NCBI GenBank assembly: GCA_963814095.1
Contig: CAWFBT010000017.1
Span: 4,750 to 68,749 of the forward strand
Direction: 5' to 3'
Origin: JACVRW01 sp963814095
Lineage (GTDB): Bacteria; Actinomycetota; Thermoleophilia; Solirubrobacterales; Thermoleophilaceae
DNA: 64,000 nt
Part shown: positions 18,272 to 27,248 of the stretch, one piece after another
How positions within the stretch are numbered: position 1 is the stretch's first letter
How the letters are laid out: each line of letters opens with the position of its first letter
Notes under the pieces: generated by a model
Told to the model about the DNA's origin: nothing
The model's input: the letters and a program-made list of their open reading frames with translations, nothing else
Database searches by the model: none
Made by a program: the position numbers and the translations under genes

Positions 18272-19432
18272 TCATCGGGCGGCGGAAGCTAGCAGCGCCC
18301 CGATGCGGCTCAGCGCCTCGTCGATCTCCTCCGCGCTGACAGTCAGCGGCGGCAGCAGGCGGATCGTGGCCGGCCCGGTCGCGTTGACGACGAGGCGCTG
18401 CTCGAGCAGCAGCCGGCGGGCCACCTCGGGCGCCCTCGGCATGTGCATGCCGACCATCAGGCCAAGCCCGCGCGGCTCGAGGCGCAGCTCGCGCAGGCCG
18501 GCGGCGAGCTGCTCGCCGCGCTCGCGGACGGTGGCGAGGAACGCGTCGTCGTCGATCGTGTCGAGCACGGCGTTCGCGGCCGCTGAGATCACCGGGCCGC
18601 CCGCGAAGGTGGAGCCGTGGTCCCCGAGGTCGAAGATCCCTGCGCAGGTCTGGTCGGCGATGCAGGCCCCGATCGGCAGGCCGCCGCCGAGGCCCTTGGC
18701 GACCGTCATGACGTTCGGCTTCACGCCGAGCTGCTCGTGGGCCCAGAGCGTCCCGGTGCGGCCCATGCCGCACTGGATCTCGTCGAAGATCAGCAGCGCG
18801 CCGTGGGTGTCGCAGGCATCACGAGCGGCCTGCAGCACCGCGGAATCGACCGGATGGATGCCCGACTCGCCCTGGATCGGCTCGATCAAAACGGCGGCGG
18901 TGTTCCGGTCGACGGCTGCCGCGAGCGTCTTCGCGTCACCGCGCGGAACGACCTTGAAGCCCGGCACGAGCGGCGCGAACGGAGCCTGCTTGGGCTCCTG
19001 CGGCGTCGCCGACAGCGATCCCATCGTGCGCCCGTGGAAGGCACCCTCGAGCACGACGAAGTCCCCGCCGGTGCGGCGCTTGCGCGCGAGCTTGAGCGCG
19101 CACTCGATCGCCTCGGTGCCGGAGTTCGTGAAGAAGACCCGTCCGCCGAGCGACGCATCGGACAGGTGCTTCGCGAGCCGCATCGACGGCTCCGTGTAGA
19201 AGAGGTTCCCCACGTGCATCAGGCGGCCGGCCTGCTCGCGCACCGCGTCCACGACCGCCGGGTGGCAGTGGCCCAGCTGGGCGACGCTGATCCCGGTGAG
19301 GAAGTCGAGATACTCGTTGTCCTCGTCGTCCCACAGGCGCGTGCCCTCGCCGCGCACGAACTCGACGGGGTTGCGCGCATAGGTCGTCATCACGGCCTGG
19401 CGCTCCAGCGATTGCAGCTCGCTCAGGGCCAC
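18272..19432 (-). CDS. argD: Acetylornithine aminotransferase
   Basis: ArgD is a PLP enzyme that makes N-acetylornithine from N-acetylglutamate semialdehyde. It has 386 residues with GTG 19432 as the start (ALSELQSLERQAVMTTYARN), a normal ArgD N-terminus; ATG 19390 is the other option. Motifs include FFTNSGTEAIECALKLARK, GAFHGRTMGSLSAT, LLIFDEIQCGMGRTG and the PLP lysine in NVMTVAKGLGGGLPIGA. In the raw sequence its frame reads open through argB, but that is due to an extra base in argB (see argB). The GTG start lies inside the end of argB, a 10-bp overlap. Confidence 0.9.
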   Translation of the reverse strand: MALSELQSLERQAVMTTYARNPVEFVRGEGTRLWDDEDNEYLDFLTGISVAQLGHCHPAVVDAVREQAGRLMHVGNLFYTEPSMRLAKHLSDASLGGRVFFTNSGTEAIECALKLARKRRTGGDFVVLEGAFHGRTMGSLSATPQEPKQAPFAPLVPGFKVVPRGDAKTLAAAVDRNTAAVLIEPIQGESGIHPVDSAVLQAARDACDTHGALLIFDEIQCGMGRTGTLWAHEQLGVKPNVMTVAKGLGGGLPIGACIADQTCAGIFDLGDHGSTFAGGPVISAAANAVLDTIDDDAFLATVRERGEQLAAGLRELRLEPRGLGLMVGMHMPRAPEVARRLLLEQRLVVNATGPATIRLLPPLTVSAEEIDEALSRIGALLASAAR

Positions 19433-20263
19433 AGCTTCGTTCCGATCCCTTCGTCGGTGAACAGCTCCGAGCAGCAGCGAGTGCGGCTGGCGGCCGTCCA
19501 CGATGTAGGCGTTCCCGACGCCCGCCTCGAGGGCGTGCAGGCACGCCTCGAGCTTGGGCCGCATGCCGCCGCTCACATCGGCCAGGCGCGCGCGCAGGTC
19601 GGACGCGGTCGCCTCCGAGATGCGGCTGGCCGGGTCCGCGGGGTCTTCGCGCCAGCCGTTGACGTCCGTCAGGAACACGATCTTGAAGGCTCCGAGCGCC
19701 TCCGCGACCGCCGCCGCGGCGGCGTCGGCGTTGACGTTGTAGGAGTTCCCCTCGGTGTCGGCGCCGACCGACGCGATCACGGGTATGTAGTCCGCGGCGA
19801 TGTGGTTGAGGACGTCCACGTCGATCCGCTCGATGTCGCCGACGAAGCCCACGTCCGTCTCCCCCGCGAACCGCTTCTTGACGGTGAACAGCAGGCCGTC
19901 GTCGCCGCACAGGCCAACCGCCGGCTGGCCGTGGCGCCCGAGGCGCAGCACGATGTCCTTGTTCTGCTTGCCGACGAGCACCATCTTCGCGATCTCGACG
20001 GTGTCGGCGTCCGACACGCGCAGGCCGTCGACGAACTTGACCTCCATGCCGAGCCGCTCCATGTAGCGCGTGATGTCGGGGCCGCCGCCGTGCACCACGA
20101 TCGGGTTGAGGCCCACGTACTTGAGCAGCACGACGTCGCGGGCGAACTCCTCCTTCAGCTCCGGGTCGGTCATCGCGGCGCCGCCGTACTTGATGACCAC
20201 CGTCTTGCCGTAGTACTCCCGGATGTACGGGAGCGCCTCGAGGAGCGTGGCGACGTCTCTCAT
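19423..20263 (-). pseudogene. argB: Acetylglutamate kinase, one-base frameshift near the 3' end
   Basis: ArgB phosphorylates N-acetylglutamate. The kinase is complete in motif terms: TVVIKYGGAAMTDPELKEEF, IVVHGGGPDI, and VIASVGADTEGNSYNVNADA, FLTDVNGW. At the very end the raw frame reads HSLLLGAVHRRRDRNEAVAL and runs into argD. Deleting one base in the CC at 19467-19468 gives HSLLLELFTDEGIGTKLWP and a TGA at 19423, which is the usual ArgB C-terminus. The span 841 is 3n+1. Because every other gene in the operon is intact and the end is exactly restored, I think this is a sequence error and the gene works. The start overlaps argJ by 4 bp. Confidence 0.85.
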
Positions 20264-21486
20264 GAGGTGTAGTCCGCGTTGTAGGCCACGTACTCGGGCG
20301 ACAGGTCGCTGAAGAAGACCTCCGTCTCGCCGCCCTCACCGGGCAGCGTGAGCTCGTACTCGATCTCCTCGCCCTGGACCAGCTCGCGCAGAGCGGCGGC
20401 GTCGAACTCGATCGCGTCGCCCGCCGACACCACCATGTGGCCCTCGATCGCGAGGTCGGCGACGAACGGCTCGCCCGCCGGCCAGGCCTGCCCGGCGGCC
20501 TGCAGGATGCGCCCGAAGTTCGGGTCGCCGCCGTGCAGCGCGGTCTTCACGAGCGGCGAGTTCGCGACGTGCCGCGCGACCGGCTCGACGGCGTCGGAAC
20601 GGCCGTTGACCACGATCCGGCCCACCCGGCGCGCGCCCTCGCCGTCCGCGACGATCATCAGGGCGAGCTGCCGGAGCAGTGCGTCGAGCGCCTCGCCGAA
20701 GCGCCGCTCGTCGTCCGTCTCGGGCTCGATGGTGACGCCCGAGCCGCCGTTCGCGAGCGCGAACACGGTGTCGCTGGTGGAGAGCTGACCGTCGACCGAG
20801 ATGCGGTCGAAGGAGCGCTTTACGCACACGCCCGTGAGCAGGTCGAGCGTCTCCTGGCTCATCCTTGCGTCCGTCTGGACGAAGCAGAACATCGTCGCGT
20901 AGCGCGGCTCGATCATGCCGGCGCCCTTGGCCTGGGCCGCGAGCTTGACCGCTCCGCTGCTCAGGTGCACGTCGAGGCAGGCGCGCTTGGGTCCGCTGTC
21001 GCTCGTGAGGATCGCCCCCGAGAAGCTCTCCGCGTCGAGGCCGAGCTCGTCGCAGGCGCTGCCCACGCCCGCCACGACCCTGTCGCGCGGCAGCTCGATT
21101 CCGATCACGCCCGTCGAGGCCACCCCGACCTGCGCCGGGTCGACGCCGATTCGGCGCGCGGCCGCCTCCTGCATCGCCGCGGCGGTGTCGAGCCCGCGCT
21201 GGCCGTCGCCGACGTTCGCGCAGCCGGAGTTCGCGACCACGGCGCGCAGGCGGCTGAGCTCGGCCTGCTTCGACACCAGCACCGGCGCGCCGACCCGTGC
21301 GTTCGTCGTGAAGCGCGCCGCCGAGACGGTCTCGGGGGCGTCGGAGACGAGCACGCCCACGTCGAGCCCGCTCGGCTTGATGCCCGCCGCCACCCCGGCG
21401 GCCCGGAAGCCTGTCGGCAGCTCCGTGTCGCTTGCCTCGCCGGCGTTCACGGGCAGTTCCACCCAGCGCGAGGAGAAGAAGCTCAC
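20260..21486 (-). CDS. argJ: Bifunctional glutamate N-acetyltransferase / N-acetylglutamate synthase
   Basis: ArgJ moves the acetyl group from N-acetylornithine to glutamate, making the pathway cyclic. GTG 21486 (SFFSSRWVELP) overlaps the argC stop as GTGA. The protein has 408 residues. The autocleavage site that gives alpha and beta chains is EPRYATMFCFVQTD, with Thr of ATM as the nucleophile. Other family marks are GVLVSDAPETVSAARFTTN and VANSGCANVGDGQRG, and KTALHGGDPNFGRILQAAG. With argJ present a separate argA is not required, and argE is not needed. Confidence 0.93.
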   Translation of the reverse strand: MSFFSSRWVELPVNAGEASDTELPTGFRAAGVAAGIKPSGLDVGVLVSDAPETVSAARFTTNARVGAPVLVSKQAELSRLRAVVANSGCANVGDGQRGLDTAAAMQEAAARRIGVDPAQVGVASTGVIGIELPRDRVVAGVGSACDELGLDAESFSGAILTSDSGPKRACLDVHLSSGAVKLAAQAKGAGMIEPRYATMFCFVQTDARMSQETLDLLTGVCVKRSFDRISVDGQLSTSDTVFALANGGSGVTIEPETDDERRFGEALDALLRQLALMIVADGEGARRVGRIVVNGRSDAVEPVARHVANSPLVKTALHGGDPNFGRILQAAGQAWPAGEPFVADLAIEGHMVVSAGDAIEFDAAALRELVQGEEIEYELTLPGEGGETEVFFSDLSPEYVAYNADYTS

Positions 21487-22454
21487 TCGAGCCCCTCCGT
21501 CTCGGGCAGCCCGAGCATCAGGTTCAGGTCCTGCACGCCCTGCCCCGCGGCGCCCTTCCATAGGTTGTCGATCGCGCAGAGAGCGATCACGCGCTCGCCG
21601 ACCACCGTCGCGTGTACCTGCGCGCGGTTCGTGCCCCGCACGTTCTGCGTGCGCGGCGAGCCCGTGAGCAGGTCGATGAACGGCTCAGCGGCGTAGCGCT
21701 CCTCGTAGAGAGCGCGCACCTCGTCGCGCGAGAGCGGTTCCTCGAGCGTGGCGTAGCAGGAGGCGAAGATCCCCTGGTCGACCGGCATCAGGTGGGTCAG
21801 GAACGAGAAGCGGGCGCCCGGCAGCTCCTGCTCCATCTCGGCGCTGTGGCGGTGGCCGTCGATCTTGTAGGCGTTCACGTTGTCGACGGCGGAGACGTAG
21901 TGCGTCTCCTCGGTGGCCTCGCGGCCGGCGCCGGAGACGCCCGCCTTGATGTCCACCACCGCGTCCGCGATGCGCCCGCGCAGCGGCAGCAGCGCGAGCA
22001 GCGCGGCGGTCGAGTTGCAGCCCGGGCCGGCGACCAGGTCGGCGCCGCGGATCTCCTCGCGGTGCGCCTCGGGCAGGCCGTAGACGGACTCGGCGAGGAG
22101 CTCGGGCGCCTCGTGCGGCTGGTACCAGCGCTCGTAGGCGTCCTGCTCGAGGCGGAAGTCCGCGGACAGGTCGACGACCTTGAGCCCGCGCTCACGCAGC
22201 TGCGCGACGGCCTGGGCGGCGGCCTTGTGCGGATAGGCGACGACGGCGGCGTCGGCGCGCTCGGCGATCGCGTCGGGGTCGGGGGCCTCCATCGTCAGCG
22301 GCACGCGGTAGGCGGGGTAGAGCTCGTCGTGGCGCCGGCCCGCATCGGAACGCGCCGTGAGCGTCGTCAGCTCGATCGAGGGATGCCGCTGCAGGATCGC
22401 CGCCGCCACCGCGCCGCCGTAGCCCGCCGCACCGAGCACGGCCGCCCTAGGCAC
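21483..22454 (-). CDS. argC: N-acetyl-gamma-glutamyl-phosphate reductase
   Basis: ArgC reduces N-acetylglutamyl phosphate with NADPH. The product, 323 residues, starts RAAVLGAAGYGGAVAAAIL (Rossmann fold). The catalytic Cys lies in VAGPGCNSTAALLALLPL; the second half contains DIKAGVSGAGREATEETHY and HRHSAEMEQEL. Its ATG at 22454 overlaps the pheT stop by 8 bp, linking the arginine genes to the phenylalanyl-tRNA synthetase genes. It is the first arg gene in this transcription unit. Confidence 0.93.
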   Translation of the reverse strand: MPRAAVLGAAGYGGAVAAAILQRHPSIELTTLTARSDAGRRHDELYPAYRVPLTMEAPDPDAIAERADAAVVAYPHKAAAQAVAQLRERGLKVVDLSADFRLEQDAYERWYQPHEAPELLAESVYGLPEAHREEIRGADLVAGPGCNSTAALLALLPLRGRIADAVVDIKAGVSGAGREATEETHYVSAVDNVNAYKIDGHRHSAEMEQELPGARFSFLTHLMPVDQGIFASCYATLEEPLSRDEVRALYEERYAAEPFIDLLTGSPRTQNVRGTNRAQVHATVVGERVIALCAIDNLWKGAAGQGVQDLNLMLGLPETEGLE

Positions 22455-24870
22455 GCAGCCGCCCTCCGATGGCCTCGAGCTCGCGCTCGATCGCCGTCCG
22501 GCGCTGCGCGACCTCCTCGTCGGTGAGCGTGCGGTCAGGCGCGCGGAACTCGAGTCGCAGCGCCAGCGACTTGTTGCCCTCCCCCACCTGCTCGCCCCGG
22601 TAGAGGTCGAACACGGCGAGCGCTCCGAGCAGCTCGCCGCCGCCCGCGCTCACCGTCTCCTCGACGCGGCTCGCCGGCACGTCGTCGGGCACGATCACGG
22701 CGATGTCCTGCAGCACCGCCGGGAAGCTCGTGACGTCGCCGTAGACCTCGAGCCGGCCCGCGCTCAGCCCGACGATGGCGTCCAGGTCGAGCTCGAATGC
22801 CGCGGCCGGGCCCTCGATGTCCCACTCGCGCAGTACGAGCGGGTGGAGCTCGCCGACCCAGCCGAGCTCGCGGCCGTCACCGGCCCGGACCGCCGCGGAG
22901 CGGCCCGGGTGCAGGAACGGATGGGCCTCGGGCTCCGCGCTCCATTCGATCCCGGCCACGCCAAGCAGCGCCTCGAGCAGCGCTCGTACGGCATAGAAGT
23001 CCGCGGGCCGCGCCGGGCTGCGCCATCCGCCCGGCGCCGCCTCGGTGACCAGCACGGACAGGTGGAGCGGCTCGGCGGCGGGCAGCGCGCCGCGCGGTGA
23101 GCCCTCCGGCGGCGGCTCGAGCGGTCCGGTGGGCAGGTAGACGTGCGCGGCCTCGAACAGCGCCACGCCGGCGCGTCCGTGCGCGGCGTTGTGGCGCGCG
23201 GCGTCGAGCAGCCCGGGCAGGAGCAGCGGGCGCATCACGCTGTGGTCCTCGCTGAGCGGGTTGTCGATCCGCAGCACGGGCTCGTCGCCGAGACGCAGGC
23301 GGCGGAGGGCCGCGGGCGAGGTGAAGGCGTACGCGATTGCCTCGTTGAGGCCGCGGTCGCGCAGCAGGTCCTCGAGCCGGCGCCGCAGGCGTTGGCCCTC
23401 CGATAGCTGGCCCACGGCGCCCTCACGCGCCGGGAGCGTCGTCGGCAGCTTGTCGAGTCCGTGAATGCGGGCGACCTCCTCGATCAGGTCCGCCTCCCGC
23501 TGGACGTCGGCGTCGCGCCAGGGTGGTACGCGCCAGCTGTCTCCCGCGTGTTCGAAGCCGAGCCGCTCGAGGATCTCCGTCACGCGCTGCGACGGGATGC
23601 TCTCGCCGAGCAGCCGCTCCATGCGCTCCTCACGCAGCCCGACCGCGCGCGGCTGCGCCGGGTTCGGGTAGACGTCGATCGTGCCGGGCACGAAGCGAGC
23701 GCCGCACAGGTCGACCATCAGCCGAGCGGCGAGCCGCTGCGCCGCGATCGCCTGCTCGGGGTGAAGCTGCTTCTCGAAGCGCGCCGAGGCCTCCGTGCGC
23801 AGCCCGAGCGCCTTCGAGGTCCGCATGATGTTCGGGCCGACCCAGGTGGCCGCCTCCATCAGCACACGCGTCGTCTCGTCCGAGACCTCGGAGATCTGGC
23901 CGCCCATGATCCCGCCGATCCCGCCCGGGCCCTCCGCATCGCAGACGAGCGCCGCCTCCGAGCTGAAGCTCCGCTCGACGTCGTCGAGCGTCGTCATCCT
24001 CTCGCCCTCGTGCGCCCGCCGGACGATGACCTGGCGGCCGCGCACCTCGTCGAGATCGAACGCGTGCAGCGGCTGGCCGGTCGCGAGCATCACGTAGTTG
24101 GTGATGTCGACGACGTTCGAGATCGGCCGCTGGCCCGCCGCCATCAGCCGCTGCTTGAGCCACAGCGGTGAGGGGCCGAGCTTCACGTCCTCGAAGACGC
24201 GCGCGGTGAAGCGCAGGCAGATCTCCGGGTCGATCTCGACCGACGCGTGATCGTCCGCCGAGTCGTCTCCCGCGGGCTGGGCGTCGGGTGCGGTCGGATC
24301 CTCGGCTAGCGGCGCGCCGGTCACGGCGTGCAGGTCGCGCGCGACCCCGTAGACGGACAGCAGGTCGGGCCGGTTCGGGGTGACCTCGAGCTCGAGCACC
24401 TCGTCCGCGATCGGCAGGTGCTCGGCGAGCGGGGCGCCCACCGGCAGCTCTTCGGAGAGCACCATGATGCCGTTGTGGTCCTCGCCGATCCCGACCTCGT
24501 CCTCGGCCAGGATCATCCCGCTCGAGGCGACGCCGCGGAGCTTCGCCTCCCCGAGCGTGCTGCCGTCCGGCATCACGGCGCCCGGCAGCGCGACCGCCAC
24601 GGTCTGACCGGCGGCGACGTTCGGGGCGCCGCAGACGATCGTCTGCGGCTCGCCCCGCCCGACGTCGACGACGCAGACGCTCAGGCGGTCCGCGTTCGGG
24701 TGCCGCTCCGATTCGAGCACGCGGCCCGTCAGGAAGGCCCCGGTGTCGCCCACCCCCGTGCGGTGCAGGCGCTCGAGCTTGTCGCCCGCCATCGTCAGCG
24801 CGTCGGCGATCTCCTCAGCGGGCGTGCCGGGGTCGCAGTACGAGCGCAGCCAGGCGACCGGGACCCTCAT
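22447..24870 (-). CDS. pheT: Phenylalanyl-tRNA synthetase beta subunit
   Basis: PheT pairs with PheS as (alpha-beta)2 to charge tRNA-Phe and to edit Tyr-tRNA. The product, 807 residues, starts at ATG 24870 (RVPVAWLRSYCDPGTPAEE), overlapping the pheS stop as ATGA. It has the tRNA-binding OB domain (ESERHPNADRLSVCVVDVG), B3/B4 editing domain (NYVMLATGQPLHAFDLDEV), B5 domain and C-terminal ferredoxin-fold anticodon-binding domain (DVTSFPAVLQDIAVIVPDDV). A long upstream extension of the same frame lies over pheS and is not coding. Confidence 0.94.
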   Translation of the reverse strand: MRVPVAWLRSYCDPGTPAEEIADALTMAGDKLERLHRTGVGDTGAFLTGRVLESERHPNADRLSVCVVDVGRGEPQTIVCGAPNVAAGQTVAVALPGAVMPDGSTLGEAKLRGVASSGMILAEDEVGIGEDHNGIMVLSEELPVGAPLAEHLPIADEVLELEVTPNRPDLLSVYGVARDLHAVTGAPLAEDPTAPDAQPAGDDSADDHASVEIDPEICLRFTARVFEDVKLGPSPLWLKQRLMAAGQRPISNVVDITNYVMLATGQPLHAFDLDEVRGRQVIVRRAHEGERMTTLDDVERSFSSEAALVCDAEGPGGIGGIMGGQISEVSDETTRVLMEAATWVGPNIMRTSKALGLRTEASARFEKQLHPEQAIAAQRLAARLMVDLCGARFVPGTIDVYPNPAQPRAVGLREERMERLLGESIPSQRVTEILERLGFEHAGDSWRVPPWRDADVQREADLIEEVARIHGLDKLPTTLPAREGAVGQLSEGQRLRRRLEDLLRDRGLNEAIAYAFTSPAALRRLRLGDEPVLRIDNPLSEDHSVMRPLLLPGLLDAARHNAAHGRAGVALFEAAHVYLPTGPLEPPPEGSPRGALPAAEPLHLSVLVTEAAPGGWRSPARPADFYAVRALLEALLGVAGIEWSAEPEAHPFLHPGRSAAVRAGDGRELGWVGELHPLVLREWDIEGPAAAFELDLDAIVGLSAGRLEVYGDVTSFPAVLQDIAVIVPDDVPASRVEETVSAGGGELLGALAVFDLYRGEQVGEGNKSLALRLEFRAPDRTLTDEEVAQRRTAIERELEAIGGRLRA

Positions 24871-25925
24871 ACGCCGGCCCCGAACTGCTCGAGCAGGCGC
24901 AGGTCGTTCTCGTAGAGCATGCGCAGATCCGGTACCCGGTGCACGATGCTCGCGATGCGCTCGATGCCCATGCCGAAGGCGAAGCCCTGCACGCGCTCGT
25001 TGTCGTAGCCGCTGCCCTTGACGTAGTCGAGCACGTTCGGGTCGACCATTCCGGAGCCGAGGATCTCGATCCATGCCTCGCCCTTGCAGGTGCCGCAGCG
25101 CTGAGAGCCCTCCCAGCCGGTGCCACCGCAGCGAAAGCAGGAGACGTCGACCTCGACGCTCGGCTCCGTGAAGGGGAAGTAGCCCGGCCGCAGGCGCACG
25201 CGCGTTTCCTCGCCGAACATCTGGCGGGCGAACTGGAGCAGCACTCCCTGGAGGTCGGCGAGCGTGATGTCCTCGTCGATCGCCAGCCCCTCCAGCTGCC
25301 AGAACATCGGCACGTGCGTGGCGTCCGGGGTGTCGGGGCGGTACACGCGGCCCGGCACCACGATGTAGATGGGCGGCTCCTGCGCCTCCATCGCGCGCAC
25401 CTGCATCGGCGAGGTGTGCGTGCGGAGCAGCACGCTCTCAGCCAGGTAGAAGGTGTCCTGCGGCAGCCGCGCCGGGTGCTCCGGGGGGTGGTTGAGCGCG
25501 GTGAAGTTGTAGTAGTCGTACTCGATCTCGGGGCCCTCGAGGATCGAGAAGCCGAGCCCGACGAAGATGTCCTCCATGCGCCGGCGGATCTGCGTGACCA
25601 GGTGCAGGTGGCCGGACGGAAGCGGCGGGTCGCCCGGCAGCGTCACGTCGATCCGGTCCTCCGAGAGGCGCCGGTCGAGCTCGGTCGCCTCGAGCTCCTC
25701 GGTGCGCTCGGCGAGCTGGCGCTCGAGCGCCTGCCTGACCTCGTTTGCCTGCTTGCCTACCGGGCCGCGCTCCTCGGGCGGCAGCTCGCCGATCGAGCGC
25801 AGCGTCGCAGTCAGCTCGGACTTGCGACCGAGCAGCCGCACGCGCAGCTCCTCCAGCTCGGCCGCGGTCGCGGCCGCGGCGATCGCCGCCTCGCCGTCGG
25901 CGCGGAGCTGGACCAGGTCAGGCAT
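24867..25925 (-). CDS. pheS: Phenylalanyl-tRNA synthetase alpha subunit
   Basis: PheS is the catalytic subunit, a class II synthetase. The product has 352 residues from ATG 25925 (PDLVQLRADGEAAIAAAAT). The N-terminal coiled coil is followed by motif 2 (SPMQVRAMEAQEPPIYIVVP) and motif 3 (GFAFGMGIERIASIVHRVPD). A small Cys-rich insertion (CFRCGGTGWEGSQRCGTCKG) probably binds zinc, as in several bacterial PheS. Its start lies inside the end of the trmH-like gene (8-bp overlap). Confidence 0.94.
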   Translation of the reverse strand: MPDLVQLRADGEAAIAAAATAAELEELRVRLLGRKSELTATLRSIGELPPEERGPVGKQANEVRQALERQLAERTEELEATELDRRLSEDRIDVTLPGDPPLPSGHLHLVTQIRRRMEDIFVGLGFSILEGPEIEYDYYNFTALNHPPEHPARLPQDTFYLAESVLLRTHTSPMQVRAMEAQEPPIYIVVPGRVYRPDTPDATHVPMFWQLEGLAIDEDITLADLQGVLLQFARQMFGEETRVRLRPGYFPFTEPSVEVDVSCFRCGGTGWEGSQRCGTCKGEAWIEILGSGMVDPNVLDYVKGSGYDNERVQGFAFGMGIERIASIVHRVPDLRMLYENDLRLLEQFGAGV

Positions 25926-26577
25926 GGGCGGCCATCCTACGCGCGACGTCGTGGACGGCGATCGTCGCCGCCATAGCGACGTTGAGCGAGTCGGCATGCA
26001 CCGGGATCCGCGCCGCCTCCACCCCATCCGGGAGCTCGCCCCGCTCGGATCCGAGGACGAGCACTAGCGGCGCCGCCACCTCGACGCCGGCGAGGTCGCG
26101 CTCCGCCTGCGGGTCGAGCGCGAGCGCCCGCGCGCGAATCGCAGCGAGCTCGGCTCGGGCCGGCGGCTTCGCGAATATCGACCCCATCGAAGCCCGCACC
26201 GCCTTCGGTGAGTAGGGGTCCGCGCAGCCCGGTCCGAGCACGACCGTCGCATCCGCCAGCGCGTGCGCGGAGCGGATGATGGTGCCGACGTTGCCCGGGT
26301 CCTCCACCCGGTGCAGGTACACGAGCAGGTCGCCGTCGGGCTCCGCCCAGCGCTGCCTGTAGACGCCGATCACACGGGACCCGGACCCCAGCGTGCTCAC
26401 CGCGTCGAGCAACTCGGGCTCCACGTCCGCCCCGGAGCGCAGCACGAACTCGGCGTCCCCGCCCGCCGCGACCAGGTCCTCGCCCTCGGCGGCGAACAGC
26501 CCGAGCTTCGTCCGCCAGCGCTTCTGCTGGAGCTTCCTGATCGTCTTGAGCTTGTCGTTGTCGGGTGACGTGATCAT
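25918..26577 (-). CDS. TrmH/SpoU-family RNA 2'-O-methyltransferase
   Basis: This SPOUT-class enzyme methylates the 2'-hydroxyl of a ribose in tRNA or rRNA. Its 219 residues include an N-terminal RNA-recognition part (KLKTIRKLQQKRWRTKLGLF) and the three knot motifs: HRVEDPGNVGTIIRSAHA, LVLVLGSERGELP and IPVHADSLNVAMAATIAV. The precise substrate is not clear. It is the first gene after the terminator at 26584-26608, with the ATG only 7 nt from the end of the T-run, and it overlaps pheS by 8 bp. It therefore heads the phe-arg operon or is reached by readthrough from rplT. Confidence 0.88.
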   Translation of the reverse strand: MITSPDNDKLKTIRKLQQKRWRTKLGLFAAEGEDLVAAGGDAEFVLRSGADVEPELLDAVSTLGSGSRVIGVYRQRWAEPDGDLLVYLHRVEDPGNVGTIIRSAHALADATVVLGPGCADPYSPKAVRASMGSIFAKPPARAELAAIRARALALDPQAERDLAGVEVAAPLVLVLGSERGELPDGVEAARIPVHADSLNVAMAATIAVHDVARRMAAHA

Positions 26578-26583
26578 GGAACG

Positions 26584-26608
26584 AAAAAGGGCGCCTCACA
26601 GGGCGCCC
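26584..26608 (-). terminator. Intrinsic terminator after rplT
   Basis: On the minus strand GGGCGCC (26608-26602) and GGCGCCC (26595-26589) form a 7-bp G/C stem with a 6-nt loop, followed by TTTTT (26588-26584) and C. This is a classical rho-independent terminator. It sits between rplT (ends 26635) and the trmH-like start codon at 26577. Readthrough would carry transcription into the phe-arg genes. Confidence 0.75.
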
Positions 26609-26634
26609 GGGAAGAGTCGGTTCCGTGGTTCGCT

Positions 26635-26994
26635 CTAGGCGGCCACGGCCTCCCGGGCTCGCTCGGCAAAACGTCGAAACGTCTCCGGGTCGCGGACGGC
26701 GATGTCCGCGAGCACCTTGCGGTCGACCTCGATGCCGGCCTCCTTGAGACCGTGCATGAACTGGCTGTAGGACATGCCCTCGCGGCGCGCGGCGGCGTTG
26801 ATGCGGGTGATCCAGAGGCGCCGGAAATCGCGCTTGCGGTTCCGCCGGTCGCGGTATGCGTACGAGTCGGCCTTGAGCAGCGCCTCCTTGGCGCGCTTGT
26901 AGCTCGACTTGGCCTGCCCGCGGTAGCCCTTCGTCCGCTCGAGGGTGGCCCGGCGCTTCTTGCGCGCGTGAACTGAGCGCTTGACGCGGCTCAC
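26635..26994 (-). CDS. rplT: 50S ribosomal protein L20
   Basis: L20 binds 23S rRNA and is needed for early 50S assembly. The 119-residue product, SRVKRSVHARKKRRATLERT, is the usual L20 start, with GYRGQAKSSYKRAKEALLKA and FRRLWITRINAAARREGMSY. The start is GTG 26994, overlapping the rpmI stop as GTGA. An intrinsic terminator follows. L20 is known to autoregulate its operon in other bacteria; no such site was identified here. Confidence 0.96.
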   Translation of the reverse strand: MSRVKRSVHARKKRRATLERTKGYRGQAKSSYKRAKEALLKADSYAYRDRRNRKRDFRRLWITRINAAARREGMSYSQFMHGLKEAGIEVDRKVLADIAVRDPETFRRFAERAREAVAA

Positions 26995-27185
26995 TTGTGC
27001 AGCAGCTCCATCACGCGCGAGTGATCTGCCTTGGAGACCTCGACCGGCCGGCCCAGGTGACGCTTGCGCTTCGCGTTCTTGTGACCGAGGTAGTGGCTGG
27101 TGAAGGAGTGCCGCGCGCGCAGCTTGCCCTTGGCCGTCTTGCGGAAGCGCTTCTTGGCGCCGGAGTGGGACTTCATCTTCGGCAT
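26991..27185 (-). CDS. rpmI: 50S ribosomal protein L35
   Basis: L35 is a small basic protein of the 50S subunit. The 64 residues PKMKSHSGAKKRFRKTAKGK, then ARHSFTSHYLGHKNAKRKRH match the family throughout. ATG 27185 is the natural start. It is followed at once by rplT. The usual partner infC is upstream, but 488 bp of degraded sequence separates them, so this pair may need its own promoter in 27186-27248. Confidence 0.96.
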   Translation of the reverse strand: MPKMKSHSGAKKRFRKTAKGKLRARHSFTSHYLGHKNAKRKRHLGRPVEVSKADHSRVMELLHK

Positions 27186-27248
27186 GTCGACGGTCTATTG
27201 AAGCAGACGCGAATCAGGCTGCACGCGGGATGACGGCCGCCAGCCCGG

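Noticed and set aside
18272..20263. A genuine bifunctional ArgB-ArgD protein
   Set aside because: One extra base explains it exactly and restores normal ends of both proteins.
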